From assembly GCF_000517425.1 (NCBI RefSeq), contig NZ_CP006569.1, positions 372,001-436,000 on the forward strand: a stretch of 64,000 nucleotides of DNA. Reading direction: 5' to 3'. Below the pieces are notes generated by a model. That model did no database searches. It worked only from the letters and a program-made list of their open reading frames with translations, and was not told the DNA's origin. Shown here piece after piece: positions 9,392 through 17,656 of this stretch. Position numbers and translations under genes: made by a program. The stretch's first letter is position 1. Each line of letters starts with the position of its first letter. Source of the DNA: Sodalis praecaptivus (GTDB lineage Bacteria > Pseudomonadota > Gammaproteobacteria > Enterobacterales > Enterobacteriaceae).

Positions 9392-9414
9392 CTGAAGACA
9401 AAGTTGGAGCAGAT

Positions 9415-11256
9415 GTGTCTACGGCGGAAATAATCCAGCGGGAAGCGCTGGCGGAGCAGGTGTTGCACGACACCTTTGGCTACCAGCAGTTTCGGCCGGG
9501 CCAGCAAGCGATCATTCACGCGGTTCTGAGCGGCCGCGACTGCCTGGTGGTGATGCCCACCGGCGGCGGCAAATCGCTGTGCTATCAAATCCCCGCCCTG
9601 GTGATGGATGGGCTGACGCTTGTGGTTTCACCGCTGATTTCGCTGATGAAGGATCAGGTCGATCAGCTGCTGGCCAATGGCGTGGCGGCGGCCTGTCTGA
9701 ATTCCACCCAGAGCCGCGAGCAGCAGTACGAGGTGATGGCCGCGTGCCGCAGCGGGCGCATTAAGATGCTGTATATCGCGCCCGAGCGTCTGATGATGGA
9801 TAACATGCTCGAGCAACTGCAGCAGTGGCGGCTGGCGATGATAGCGGTGGACGAGGCGCACTGCATTTCGCAATGGGGACACGATTTCCGCCCGGAATAC
9901 CGCGCGCTCGGGCAAATCAAACGCCATTTTGCGACGCTGCCGTTTTTGGCGCTGACCGCCACCGCGGACGAGGCCACGCGGCAGGATATCCTGCGTTTGC
10001 TGGATTTGCGCGATCCGCTGATCCAGGTCAGCAGCTTTGACCGCCCCAATATTCGCTACACGCTGGTGGAGAAATACAAGCCGTTTGAGCAGCTCTGGCA
10101 CTTTGTGCAGGGCCAGCGCGGCAAGAGCGGCATTATCTATTGCAACAGCCGTTCGCGGGTGGAAGATCTCAGTGCGCGGCTGCAAAGCCGCGGCGTCAGC
10201 GTGGCCGCGTACCACGCTGGCCTGGAAAACGAGCGCCGCGCCCAGGTGCAAGAGGCGTTTCAGCGCGATGATTTGCAGGTCGTGGTGGCGACGGTGGCGT
10301 TCGGGATGGGGATTAATAAGCCCAATGTGCGCTTTGTGCTGCATTTTGATATCCCGCGCACCATCGAATCGTACTATCAGGAAACCGGTCGCGCCGGTCG
10401 CGACGGTCTGCCGGCCGAAGCCATCTTGCTATACGATCCGGCGGATATGGCCTGGCTGCGGCGCTGCCTGGAGGAAAAACCCGCCGGCCAGCAGCAGGAT
10501 ATCGAGCGCCATAAGCTAAACGCCATGGGCGCTTTTGCCGAGGCGCAGACCTGCCGGCGGCTGGTGCTGCTGAATTATTTTGGCGAAGGCCGTCAAATGG
10601 CGTGCGGTAACTGTGATATTTGCCTCGATCCGCCCAAGCGCTATGATGGGCTGGAGGAGGCGCGTAAAGCGCTCTCCTGCATTTACCGGGTCGGGCAGCG
10701 TTTCGGTATGGCCTATGTCGTTGAGGTGCTCAGAGGCGCCAACAGCCAGCGTATTCGTGAAAACGCGCACGATCGGCTGCCGGTATACGGTATCGGCCGC
10801 GACCGCAGCAATGAGCATTGGATAAGCGTGCTGCGGCAATTGATCCACCTGGGGATGGTCAGTCAGAATATCACCCAGCACTCGGCGTTGCAGTTGACCG
10901 AGTCCGCGCGGCCTGTGCTCAGGGGCGAGGTGGCATTGATGCTGGCGGAGCCGCGGGTGACCAATTTGAAAACCCGCACCGCCCCCAAAACCTACGGCGG
11001 TAACTACGATCGCCCGTTATTCGCCAAACTGCGTAAGCTGCGCAAAACGCTGGCGGACGACGCCAACGTCCCACCCTATGTGGTGTTCAACGACGCCACG
11101 CTGCTGGAGATGGCCGAGCAATTGCCCACCGACAGCGGCCAGATGCTGCGGATCAACGGGGTGGGGAATCGAAAACTGGAGCGTTTCGGGCTTCCGTTCC
11201 TGGCCCTTATCCGCGAACATCTGTCCGACGAAGATCCGCCTCTGCCCGTGCGCTAA
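9415..11256 (+). CDS. recQ: ATP-dependent DNA helicase RecQ
   Basis: A 3'-5' superfamily 2 helicase of 613 residues (E. coli about 609), acting in RecF-pathway recombination and fork repair. Motif I is MPTGGGKS (47-54); the DEAH box and the aromatic-rich loop HCISQWGHDFR follow; the QETGRAGRDG motif VI is intact. The RecQ-C zinc site is seen as CGNCDIC plus an upstream cysteine, then a winged-helix region and a C-terminal HRDC domain. The start is GTG at 9415 with GGAGCAG upstream; an overlapping ATG at 9413 is out of frame. Confidence 0.97.
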   Translation: MSTAEIIQREALAEQVLHDTFGYQQFRPGQQAIIHAVLSGRDCLVVMPTGGGKSLCYQIPALVMDGLTLVVSPLISLMKDQVDQLLANGVAAACLNSTQSREQQYEVMAACRSGRIKMLYIAPERLMMDNMLEQLQQWRLAMIAVDEAHCISQWGHDFRPEYRALGQIKRHFATLPFLALTATADEATRQDILRLLDLRDPLIQVSSFDRPNIRYTLVEKYKPFEQLWHFVQGQRGKSGIIYCNSRSRVEDLSARLQSRGVSVAAYHAGLENERRAQVQEAFQRDDLQVVVATVAFGMGINKPNVRFVLHFDIPRTIESYYQETGRAGRDGLPAEAILLYDPADMAWLRRCLEEKPAGQQQDIERHKLNAMGAFAEAQTCRRLVLLNYFGEGRQMACGNCDICLDPPKRYDGLEEARKALSCIYRVGQRFGMAYVVEVLRGANSQRIRENAHDRLPVYGIGRDRSNEHWISVLRQLIHLGMVSQNITQHSALQLTESARPVLRGEVALMLAEPRVTNLKTRTAPKTYGGNYDRPLFAKLRKLRKTLADDANVPPYVVFNDATLLEMAEQLPTDSGQMLRINGVGNRKLERFGLPFLALIREHLSDEDPPLPVR

Positions 11257-11381
11257 GCGCGCCCGGGTTGGGGCGGCCGCCGTGCGGCGGGCATCGGCAC
11301 GGGCCGCGGTGTAGCGGGACAGTCATCCACTGACGCGCGGGGCACGATGCTCCGGCGTTTTATTTCAGGAGCAGGAAAAGT

Positions 11382-12014
11382 ATGTTAATGCTGTTTGCCA
11401 CCGTGGCGCTGGTGCATTTGATCGCCCTGATGTCCCCCGGTCCGGATTTCTTTTTCGTCTCGCAGACCGCCGCCAGCCGCTCGCGCCGCCAGGCGATGTA
11501 CGGCGTCATGGGTATCACCCTCGGGGTGGCCATTTGGGCGGCGGTGGCGCTGTTGGGGCTGCATCTGCTTTTGAGCCGTATGGCCTGGCTGCATAACCTT
11601 ATTACCTTTGGCGGCGGCCTGTACCTTTGCTGGATGGGTTGGCAACTGCTGCGGGCGGCGGCGCGTCGGCAGGCCCCGGCGGGTGATAATCCTCCGGCCG
11701 TTGCCGTTGCCGTTGACGGCGGCCGCGAGCATCGCTTTTTACGCGGCCTGCTCACTAATCTGGCCAATCCCAAGGCGGTTATCTATTTCGGCAGCGTATT
11801 TTCGCTCTTCGTCGGCGATAATATCGGCGCCGGCGCCCGCTTTGGGATATTCGCCCTGATTTTGGGCGAAACCCTGCTGTGGTTTTCATTGGTGGCGGTG
11901 GTGTTTGCCCTGCCGGCGATGCGCCGCGGTTATCAGCGTCTGGCGCGCTGGATCGATGGCGTGGCCGGCGTGTTGTTTGCCGGCTTCGGCATTAACCTTA
12001 TTTTGTCGCGCTAA
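11382..12014 (+). CDS. rhtC: Threonine efflux protein RhtC
   Basis: A LysE/RhtB-family exporter of 210 residues (E. coli RhtC 206) with about six membrane segments, exporting threonine. The N-terminus LIALMSPGPDFFFVSQTA and the TNLANPKAVIYFGSVFSLF stretch are typical of RhtC and distinguish it from RhtB. A strong ribosome site AGGAG precedes the ATG. In E. coli the divergent homoserine exporter gene rhtB separates rhtC from pldB; here pldB follows after 14 bases and no rhtB is present. Confidence 0.94.
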   Translation: MLMLFATVALVHLIALMSPGPDFFFVSQTAASRSRRQAMYGVMGITLGVAIWAAVALLGLHLLLSRMAWLHNLITFGGGLYLCWMGWQLLRAAARRQAPAGDNPPAVAVAVDGGREHRFLRGLLTNLANPKAVIYFGSVFSLFVGDNIGAGARFGIFALILGETLLWFSLVAVVFALPAMRRGYQRLARWIDGVAGVLFAGFGINLILSR

Positions 12015-12028
12015 GGCGCCGCCGGACA

Positions 12029-13024
12029 ATGTGCCGGGTGCGTAATGCCCAGTGGCTAACCCGTGAACGGCAGTTCGCCGCGTTCTCTAACGGCGAGCTG
12101 CTGGATTTTTGGCGCGGGCGGGAAGAAGGCGAATTTGCCGGCGCGCAGGCGCTGCCGATTCGTTTTGTGCGCTTTTGCGCCCCCGGCCATGATAAAGTGG
12201 TGGTCATCAGCACCGGCCGCATCGAAAGCTATGTTAAATATCCCGAAGTGGCCTATGATCTGTTCCATTGCGGCTATGATGTGATGATTATCGATCACCG
12301 TGGACAAGGGCTTTCCGGCAGACTGCTGGCAGACTCCCACCGCGGTCACGTATTGCAATTCGCCGATTACGTCAGCGATTTCGCCCGCTTCTGGCAACGG
12401 ATTGTCCAACCGGCCGGCTACCGCAGACGCTTTGCGCTGGCGCACTCCATGGGCGGCGCCATTCTCGCGCTGTTCCTGGCGGAGCAGCCGGACGCCTGCC
12501 ACGCTGCCGCGCTGTGCGCGCCGATGTTCGGGCTGCGGTTGCCGATGCCGCGCTGGCTGGCCTGGCGTATTCTGGAGTGGGCGGAACTGCGGCCGTCGAT
12601 GCGCGATCGCTACGCGGTAGGCACCGGCGCTTGGCGGCCCCGACCGTTCACGGTCAACATGCTGACGCACAGCGACCAACGCTATCGCCGCAACCTGCGC
12701 TACTACGCCGATTATCCGGAGCTGCAACTGGGCGGCCCTACCTACCACTGGGTGCGCGAGGGGATACTGGCCGGGGAGCAGGTGCTGGCACAGGCCGGCG
12801 CGATTACCACGCCGGTGCTGCTGATGCAGGCCGGAGAAGACAAAATCGTGGATAACCGCAGCCACCGGGCGTTCTGCCAGGCGATGGCCCTGGCGGGTCA
12901 TCCCTGTGAAAATAACGGCCCAATAACGATTACGGGCGCGCGTCACGAAATTTTATTCGAGACTGACCCGCTGCGCGCGCAGGCTCTTACGTTAATCGCT
13001 GATTTCTTTATGCGGCATCATTAA
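12029..13024 (+). CDS. pldB: Lysophospholipase L2, PldB
   Basis: An alpha/beta hydrolase of 331 residues (E. coli 340) that cleaves lysophospholipids at the inner membrane. Visible features are the PGRIESYVKY-like region (here TGRIESYVKYPEVAYDLF), the IIDHRGQGLSGR oxyanion strand, the nucleophile elbow AHSMGGA and the late histidine in ARHEILFE. The ATG at 12029 starts directly after rhtC, with a poor ribosome site, so coupling to rhtC is likely. The C-terminal tail of the E. coli protein is missing, which should not affect catalysis. Confidence 0.93.
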   Translation: MCRVRNAQWLTRERQFAAFSNGELLDFWRGREEGEFAGAQALPIRFVRFCAPGHDKVVVISTGRIESYVKYPEVAYDLFHCGYDVMIIDHRGQGLSGRLLADSHRGHVLQFADYVSDFARFWQRIVQPAGYRRRFALAHSMGGAILALFLAEQPDACHAAALCAPMFGLRLPMPRWLAWRILEWAELRPSMRDRYAVGTGAWRPRPFTVNMLTHSDQRYRRNLRYYADYPELQLGGPTYHWVREGILAGEQVLAQAGAITTPVLLMQAGEDKIVDNRSHRAFCQAMALAGHPCENNGPITITGARHEILFETDPLRAQALTLIADFFMRHH

Positions 13025-13070
13025 TCTGCGGCGCTGGTTTCGCCGCGTACACCAGAGGTTTTATCGCCCC

Positions 13071-13877
13071 ATGTTCCATATTGTTGCGTCCGATCTTGAT
13101 GGTACACTGCTTTCACCGGCTCATCGGCTCACCCCCTACACCAAACAAACGCTGCAACTCCTGACCGCACGTGGTATCCACTTCGTGTTCGCCACCGGCC
13201 GCCACCATGTGGACGTGGCGCAGATGCGCGCCAATCTGGAGATTGACGCCTATATGATCACCTCTAACGGCGCGCGGGTACACAACACCGCCGGCGAGCT
13301 GATCTTCTCCCACAATTTGGATGAAGATATCGCCGCGGAGTTGTTCAGCGTAGTGCATCAGGATCCGAAAATCCTGACGAATGTCTTTCGCAATGATGAA
13401 TGGTTTATGAACCGTAATCGCGCCGATCAGGAAGATTTTTTCCGCGAATCCACCTTCAAATATCAGGTGTATCAGCAGGGCGCGCTGCCCACCGACGGCA
13501 TCTGCAAAGTGTATTTCACCTGCGACGACCATCAGCGGCTGCTGGTGTTGGAAGAAGCGCTCAACGCCCGCTGGGGCGATCGGGTCAACGTCAGCTTCTC
13601 CCTACCGGTTTGTCTGGAGGTCATGGCGGGCGGGGTTTCCAAAGGGCACGCGCTGCGGCAGGTGGCCGGCCTGCTCGGCTATCAACTTAAGGATTGCATC
13701 TCCTTCGGCGACGGGATGAATGACCAAGAAATGCTGGCGATGGCCGGCAAGGGCTGCATTATGCAAAATGCCCAGCAGCGTCTGAAGGACACCTTGCCGA
13801 CCCTGGACGTTATCGGCAGCAACGAAGACGATGCGGTGCCCCGATATCTACGGACGATGTATTTGGGAGAGGAATAA
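13071..13877 (+). CDS. yigL: HAD-IIB (Cof-type) sugar phosphatase YigL
   Basis: A 268-residue Cof-type phosphatase (E. coli YigL 266). In E. coli, YigL dephosphorylates pyridoxal phosphate and sugar phosphates and helps relieve sugar-phosphate stress. Motif I is ASDLDGTLLS with nucleophile D8; motif II lies in ITSNGA, motif III is the lysine of GVSKG, and motif IV is FGDGMND. It is the last gene of the yigB-to-yigL type segment; immediately afterwards the gene order jumps to a different E. coli region beginning with ryhB. Confidence 0.95.
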   Translation: MFHIVASDLDGTLLSPAHRLTPYTKQTLQLLTARGIHFVFATGRHHVDVAQMRANLEIDAYMITSNGARVHNTAGELIFSHNLDEDIAAELFSVVHQDPKILTNVFRNDEWFMNRNRADQEDFFRESTFKYQVYQQGALPTDGICKVYFTCDDHQRLLVLEEALNARWGDRVNVSFSLPVCLEVMAGGVSKGHALRQVAGLLGYQLKDCISFGDGMNDQEMLAMAGKGCIMQNAQQRLKDTLPTLDVIGSNEDDAVPRYLRTMYLGEE

Positions 13878-13884
13878 AAAATGC

Positions 13885-13914
13885 TTTACAACTGCGAATG
13901 ATAATGATTACTAT
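13885..13914 (+). promoter_or_regulatory. ryhB promoter with overlapping Fur box
   Basis: A -35 TTTACA (13885-13890) and -10 TACTAT (13909-13914) are spaced by 18 bp. The segment TGATAATGATTACTA (13899-13913) matches the 7-1-7 Fur consensus TGATAAT-N-ATTATCA at 12 of 14 positions and overlaps the -10. Fur bound here with iron would block the promoter. Confidence 0.85.
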
Positions 13915-13920
13915 TGCCAT

Positions 13921-14012
13921 GCTTACCGGCCATTGCGATACTGGCACGGGAGCACGACATTGCTCACATTGCTTCCAGTAATTTCAGCCAGCCTGTGCGC
14001 TGGCTTTTTTTT
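13921..14012 (+). ncRNA. ryhB: Small regulatory RNA RyhB
   Basis: RyhB is the iron-starvation sRNA that, with Hfq, represses mRNAs of iron-rich proteins. The segment ACATTGCTCACATTGCTTCC, the seed region of E. coli RyhB, is present unchanged at 13957-13976. It is followed by CAGTA, an AT-rich stretch and a terminator whose stem AGCCAGC/GCTGGCT also matches E. coli. A Fur box overlaps the promoter. The start is placed six bases after the -10 by alignment to E. coli, giving about 92 nt against 90. The neighbour yhhW is also close to ryhB in E. coli. The 5' portion differs from E. coli, so the exact start is approximate. Confidence 0.93.
13986..14012 (+). terminator. Intrinsic terminator of ryhB
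   Basis: AGCCAGC (13986-13992) pairs with GCTGGCT (13999-14005) around a 6-nt loop, followed by eight T ending at 14012. This forms the Hfq-binding 3' end of RyhB. Confidence 0.92.
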
Positions 14013-14134
14013 ATACCCTCATTAGCCCTCTGTCGCCTATCATTCGATTTTTTTGAACTTAGCGGTGATATTTTTCCGCTATTATTCTGCTGTGCCGCGC
14101 TTAGACTGGAGGAAAATAGTGAGGAGAATTGAAT

Positions 14135-14830
14135 ATGAACTTTGTACGTGCCGCCAACGACCGCGGCTATGCCCAGCATGGTTGGCTGACCAGCCGGCAT
14201 AGTTTTTCCTTTGCCGACTACTATCATCCCGATTTTATGGGATTTTCCGCGCTGCGGGTGATCAATGAAGATATCATCGCCCCCGGTGAAGGCTTTGGCA
14301 CCCATCCCCATAAAGACATGGAGATTCTGACCTATGTGCTGTCCGGGACGGTTGCGCACCGGGATAGTATGGGCAATCAGGCGCAGATTCACGCCGGCGA
14401 GTTTCAGATTATGAGCGCCGGGACCGGGATACGGCACTCCGAATACAATGCCCGCGACGATGCGCCCCTGCATCTCTATCAGATCTGGATATTGCCGACG
14501 CAAACCGGTCTGCCGCCGCGCTACGAACAGCGGCGCTTCGCGGCGCCCGAAGGCCGCCAACTGGTGCTATCGCCGGATGCCCGCGACGGCTCGTTGCGGG
14601 TGTTCCAGGATATGACGCTGACCCGCTGGGCGCTCCCGCGCGGCCGGTCGGACGCTCTGCCGATCGCGCCCGATCGCCGGCTGTGGCTACAGGTGGTTGC
14701 CGGCGCGTTGACGGTGAATGAAAAGACGCTGGCGGCCGGCGATGCGCTGGCGGTGTGGGATGAAAGCCGTATCGCGCTGGCGGCGCACGAGGACAGCGAA
14801 GTGCTGCTGTTTGATCTGCCGCCGGTATAA
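14135..14830 (+). CDS. yhhW: Pirin-family cupin YhhW
   Basis: A bicupin of 231 residues, exactly the E. coli YhhW length, which has quercetin 2,3-dioxygenase activity in vitro; the physiological role is unclear. The N-terminal cupin carries the metal ligands in GFGTHPHKDMEIL and in the later H of GIRHSEYN. I chose the ATG at 14135, which has AGGAG eight bases upstream and matches the family start; the TTG at 14129 would add two residues. It lies between ryhB and gntR, as in the E. coli gnt region except that yhhX is absent. Confidence 0.93.
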   Translation: MNFVRAANDRGYAQHGWLTSRHSFSFADYYHPDFMGFSALRVINEDIIAPGEGFGTHPHKDMEILTYVLSGTVAHRDSMGNQAQIHAGEFQIMSAGTGIRHSEYNARDDAPLHLYQIWILPTQTGLPPRYEQRRFAAPEGRQLVLSPDARDGSLRVFQDMTLTRWALPRGRSDALPIAPDRRLWLQVVAGALTVNEKTLAAGDALAVWDESRIALAAHEDSEVLLFDLPPV

Positions 14831-14905
14831 CCGGGAAAAAATACTCGGCCAGCCTTTTTTTTGTTAAACTTGGCTGAATCGTCGGCGGAGGTTAACAAGT
14901 TAATA

Positions 14906-15901
14906 ATGAAGAAAAAAAGGCCGGGACTGCAGGATGTTGCCGATCAGGTTGGGGTCACCAAAATGACGGTAAGCCGCTATCTGCGCGATCCGGATCGGGT
15001 TTCCCAGGCGCTGCAGGCAAAAATCGCCGCGGCGCTTGACAGGCTGGGCTATATTCCCAATCGAGCGCCGGATATTCTCTCCAATGCCACCAGCCGCGCT
15101 ATCGGCGTTTTATTGCCTTCGCTGACCAACCAGGTTTTCGCCGAAGTCCTGCGCGGCATTGAACAGGTCACCGATGCCAACGGCTATCAGACCATGCTGG
15201 CGCACTATGGTTATTCGCCGGAGCTGGAGGAGCTGCGGCTGACCTCGCTGCTCTCTTATAATATCGATGGCCTCATCCTGTCCGAACGCCATCACACTCC
15301 CCGCACGCTGAAAATGATCGAAGTGGCCGGCATTCCGGTAGTGGAAATCATGGATTGCGTTTCACCCTGTCTGGATATGGCCGTGGGTTTTGATAATTTC
15401 GAGGCGGCCCGGCAGATGACCCGCCTGATTATCGAACGGGGACACCGTCAGGTGGTGTACTTCGGCGCCCGGCAGGATGAGCGTACCATCATCAAACAGC
15501 AGGGGTATGAGCAAGGCATGCGCGACGCCGGCCTGCCAGCGTATAGCGTCATGATGGCGGATTCTTCCAACTATACCGCCGGCGTGGAGCTGCTGCGCCA
15601 GGCGCAGCGAGAATATCCCGGCATTAACGGTATCATCAGCACCAACGACGACCTGGCCATCGGCGCGCTATTTGAATGCCAGCGCCAGGGGATCGCCGTG
15701 CCCGCTAAGATGGCGATCGCCGGCTTCCACGGTCACGACTTCGCCCGGGTTGTCCATCCGCGCTTGGCAAGCGTACTCACCCCCCGCGAGGAAATGGGGC
15801 GCCTGAGCGCCGACTGCCTGCTGGCTCGCCTGCGGGGTGAGCCTCGCGGCGATGGGCAAATCGACGTAGGTTTCACGTTATTGGCGGGTGAAAGTATCTG
15901 A
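14906..15901 (+). CDS. gntR: LacI-family gluconate repressor GntR
   Basis: GntR represses gluconate uptake and phosphorylation genes until gluconate binds. From the ATG at 14906 the protein has 331 residues, as in E. coli. The LacI-type helix-turn-helix is LQDVADQVGVTKMTVSRYL at the N-terminus with hinge RAPDILSNATSRAIGVLLPS, and the rest is a periplasmic-binding-like sensor domain with the FDNFEAARQM and TNDDLAIGA motifs. The upstream frame to 14861 is probably not translated. A perfect palindromic operator lies downstream, ahead of gntT. Confidence 0.95.
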   Translation: MKKKRPGLQDVADQVGVTKMTVSRYLRDPDRVSQALQAKIAAALDRLGYIPNRAPDILSNATSRAIGVLLPSLTNQVFAEVLRGIEQVTDANGYQTMLAHYGYSPELEELRLTSLLSYNIDGLILSERHHTPRTLKMIEVAGIPVVEIMDCVSPCLDMAVGFDNFEAARQMTRLIIERGHRQVVYFGARQDERTIIKQQGYEQGMRDAGLPAYSVMMADSSNYTAGVELLRQAQREYPGINGIISTNDDLAIGALFECQRQGIAVPAKMAIAGFHGHDFARVVHPRLASVLTPREEMGRLSADCLLARLRGEPRGDGQIDVGFTLLAGESI

Positions 15902-16080
15902 CAACCCCGGCGCGCGGACAGGCGACGCCGCCGCTGCCGAACGTTAACGATACTAGGGCTGCTCTGCTTCCGGCCTGACCCTAACCGGGCGGTGAAAGTC
16001 TCTGGCCCTGCGCCCGGGGTCAGAATATGATCCCGCTCCCAAAACGCTAATATAGTTCCCCCATGCATTCCTTAGCGGGC

Positions 16081-16112
16081 GATGTTACCGGTATCATGAT
16101 ACCGGTAACATC
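16081..16112 (+). promoter_or_regulatory. GntR operator pair (32-bp perfect palindrome)
   Basis: A perfect 32-bp inverted repeat centred at 16096.5, consisting of ATGTTACCGGTATCAT (16082-16097) and its mirror image ATGATACCGGTAACAT (16096-16111) sharing two bases. Each half fits the GntR/LacI-type gluconate operator (ATGTTACC-C/G-GTA core). It lies 87 bp ahead of the gntT start. The remainder of the 15902-16198 gap shows no other site I can support. Confidence 0.8.
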
Positions 16113-16198
16113 ATCTCGTACGATATGATTTGAAGACTATCACCGATTGACCGACACGCGAAATGCCGGTCCGGACAGATATCCATTGGGGAATTATC

Positions 16199-17515
16199 AT
16201 GCCACTTTTTATTGTTGCCATTGGTGTAGCACTGCTGCTGCTCCTGATGATCCGTTTTAAATTGAACGGTTTTATCGCCTTAATCCTGGTTGCGCTGGCG
16301 GTAGGGGTTTTGCAGGGCATGCCGGTCAATAAAGTTATCGGGTCGATTAAAAACGGGGTTGGCGGTACGCTCGGTAGCCTGGCGCTGATCATGGGCTTTG
16401 GCGCCATGCTGGGTAAACTGCTGGCGGACTGCGGCGGGGCTCAACGCATCGCCACCACGCTTATCGACAAATTTGGTCAACGCTATATTCAATGGGCGGT
16501 GGTATTAACGGGCTTCACCGTCGGTTTCGCGCTGTTTTACGAGATTGGTTTTGTGCTAATGCTGCCGCTGGTGTTCAGTATCGCCGCCAACGCGCGTATT
16601 TCGCTGCTCTATGTCGGCGTGCCGATGGCCGCCGCGCTGTCGGTGACGCACGGCTTCCTGCCGCCGCACCCCGGCCCCACCGCCATCGCCGCCATTTTCC
16701 ACGCCGATATGGGTAAGACTCTGTTGTACGGCACTATCCTCGCTATCCCGACGGTCATCCTGGCCGGCCCGGTGTATTCGCAATTTCTGCGCCATATCGA
16801 CAAGCCGGTGCCGGAAGGTCTGTACAATCCGAAAAAATTCACCGAGCAGGAAATGCCGAGCTTTGCCGTCAGCGTCTGGACTTCGCTGGTGCCGGTGGTA
16901 TTGATGGCGCTGCGCGCCATCACCGAAATGCTGCTGCCGGCCGGCAATCCTATCTTGGCTTACACCGAGTTCTTCGGTGATCCCATCATGGCCACCCTTA
17001 TCGCGGTGTTGATTGCCATTTTCACCTTTGGTCTCAATCGGGGCCGCAGTATGGATGACGTAATGGGTACCATTACCGATTCCATTAAAATCATTGCCAT
17101 GATGCTGCTTATCATCGGCGGCGGCGGGGCGTTTAAACAAGTGTTGGTTGACAGCGGCGTGGATAAATACATCGCCTCGCTGATGGAAGGTAGCACCATC
17201 TCTCCGCTGCTGCTGGCCTGGACCATCGCCGCCACGCTGCGTATCGCACTGGGTTCGGCGACCGTCGCCGCGATTACCGCCGGCGGTATCGCCGCGCCGC
17301 TTATCGCCACCACCGGCGTTAGCCCCGAGCTGATGGTCATCGCCGTCGGCTCCGGCAGCGTGATCTTTTCCCACGTCAACGATCCCGGCTTCTGGCTGTT
17401 CAAGGAGTATTTCAACCTGACCATTGGTGAGACCATCCGCTCCTGGTCCGTGCTGGAAACCATCATCGCGGTCAGCGGCCTGGTGGGCTGTCTGCTGCTG
17501 AATATGGTAATTTAA
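16199..17515 (+). CDS. gntT: High-affinity gluconate:H+ symporter GntT
   Basis: A GntP-family permease of 438 residues from the ATG at 16199, the E. coli GntT length, with about twelve to fourteen membrane segments. The stretches ALIMGFGAMLGKLLADCGGAQRIA, THGFLPPHPGPTAIA and HVNDPGFWLFKEYFNL are hallmarks, and the sequence follows GntT rather than GntU. TGGGGAA upstream can serve as ribosome site. It takes the place that gntK-gntU occupies after gntR in E. coli; no gluconokinase gene is seen in this window. A GntR operator lies upstream. Confidence 0.95.
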   Translation: MPLFIVAIGVALLLLLMIRFKLNGFIALILVALAVGVLQGMPVNKVIGSIKNGVGGTLGSLALIMGFGAMLGKLLADCGGAQRIATTLIDKFGQRYIQWAVVLTGFTVGFALFYEIGFVLMLPLVFSIAANARISLLYVGVPMAAALSVTHGFLPPHPGPTAIAAIFHADMGKTLLYGTILAIPTVILAGPVYSQFLRHIDKPVPEGLYNPKKFTEQEMPSFAVSVWTSLVPVVLMALRAITEMLLPAGNPILAYTEFFGDPIMATLIAVLIAIFTFGLNRGRSMDDVMGTITDSIKIIAMMLLIIGGGGAFKQVLVDSGVDKYIASLMEGSTISPLLLAWTIAATLRIALGSATVAAITAGGIAAPLIATTGVSPELMVIAVGSGSVIFSHVNDPGFWLFKEYFNLTIGETIRSWSVLETIIAVSGLVGCLLLNMVI

Positions 17516-17540
17516 CCTTATCCGCCTACGCTCGCGCAGT

Positions 17541-17574
17541 CCGGCCTGGCAGTCTGCCTGCTGGGCCGGGTTTT
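17541..17574 (+). terminator. gntT terminator
   Basis: CCGGCCTGGCAG (17541-17552) pairs with CTGCTGGGCCGG (17558-17569) with two G-U wobbles around a 5-nt loop, followed by GTTTT. It lies 26 bases after the gntT stop. Confidence 0.7.
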
Positions 17575-17656
17575 ACCCATCGACCGCCTGCCGCTTCTTG
17601 AGCGTGCGGGCGGTGGTCACGCCCGGTCTAATGATTGACGATGTGGTCTCCCGTCC

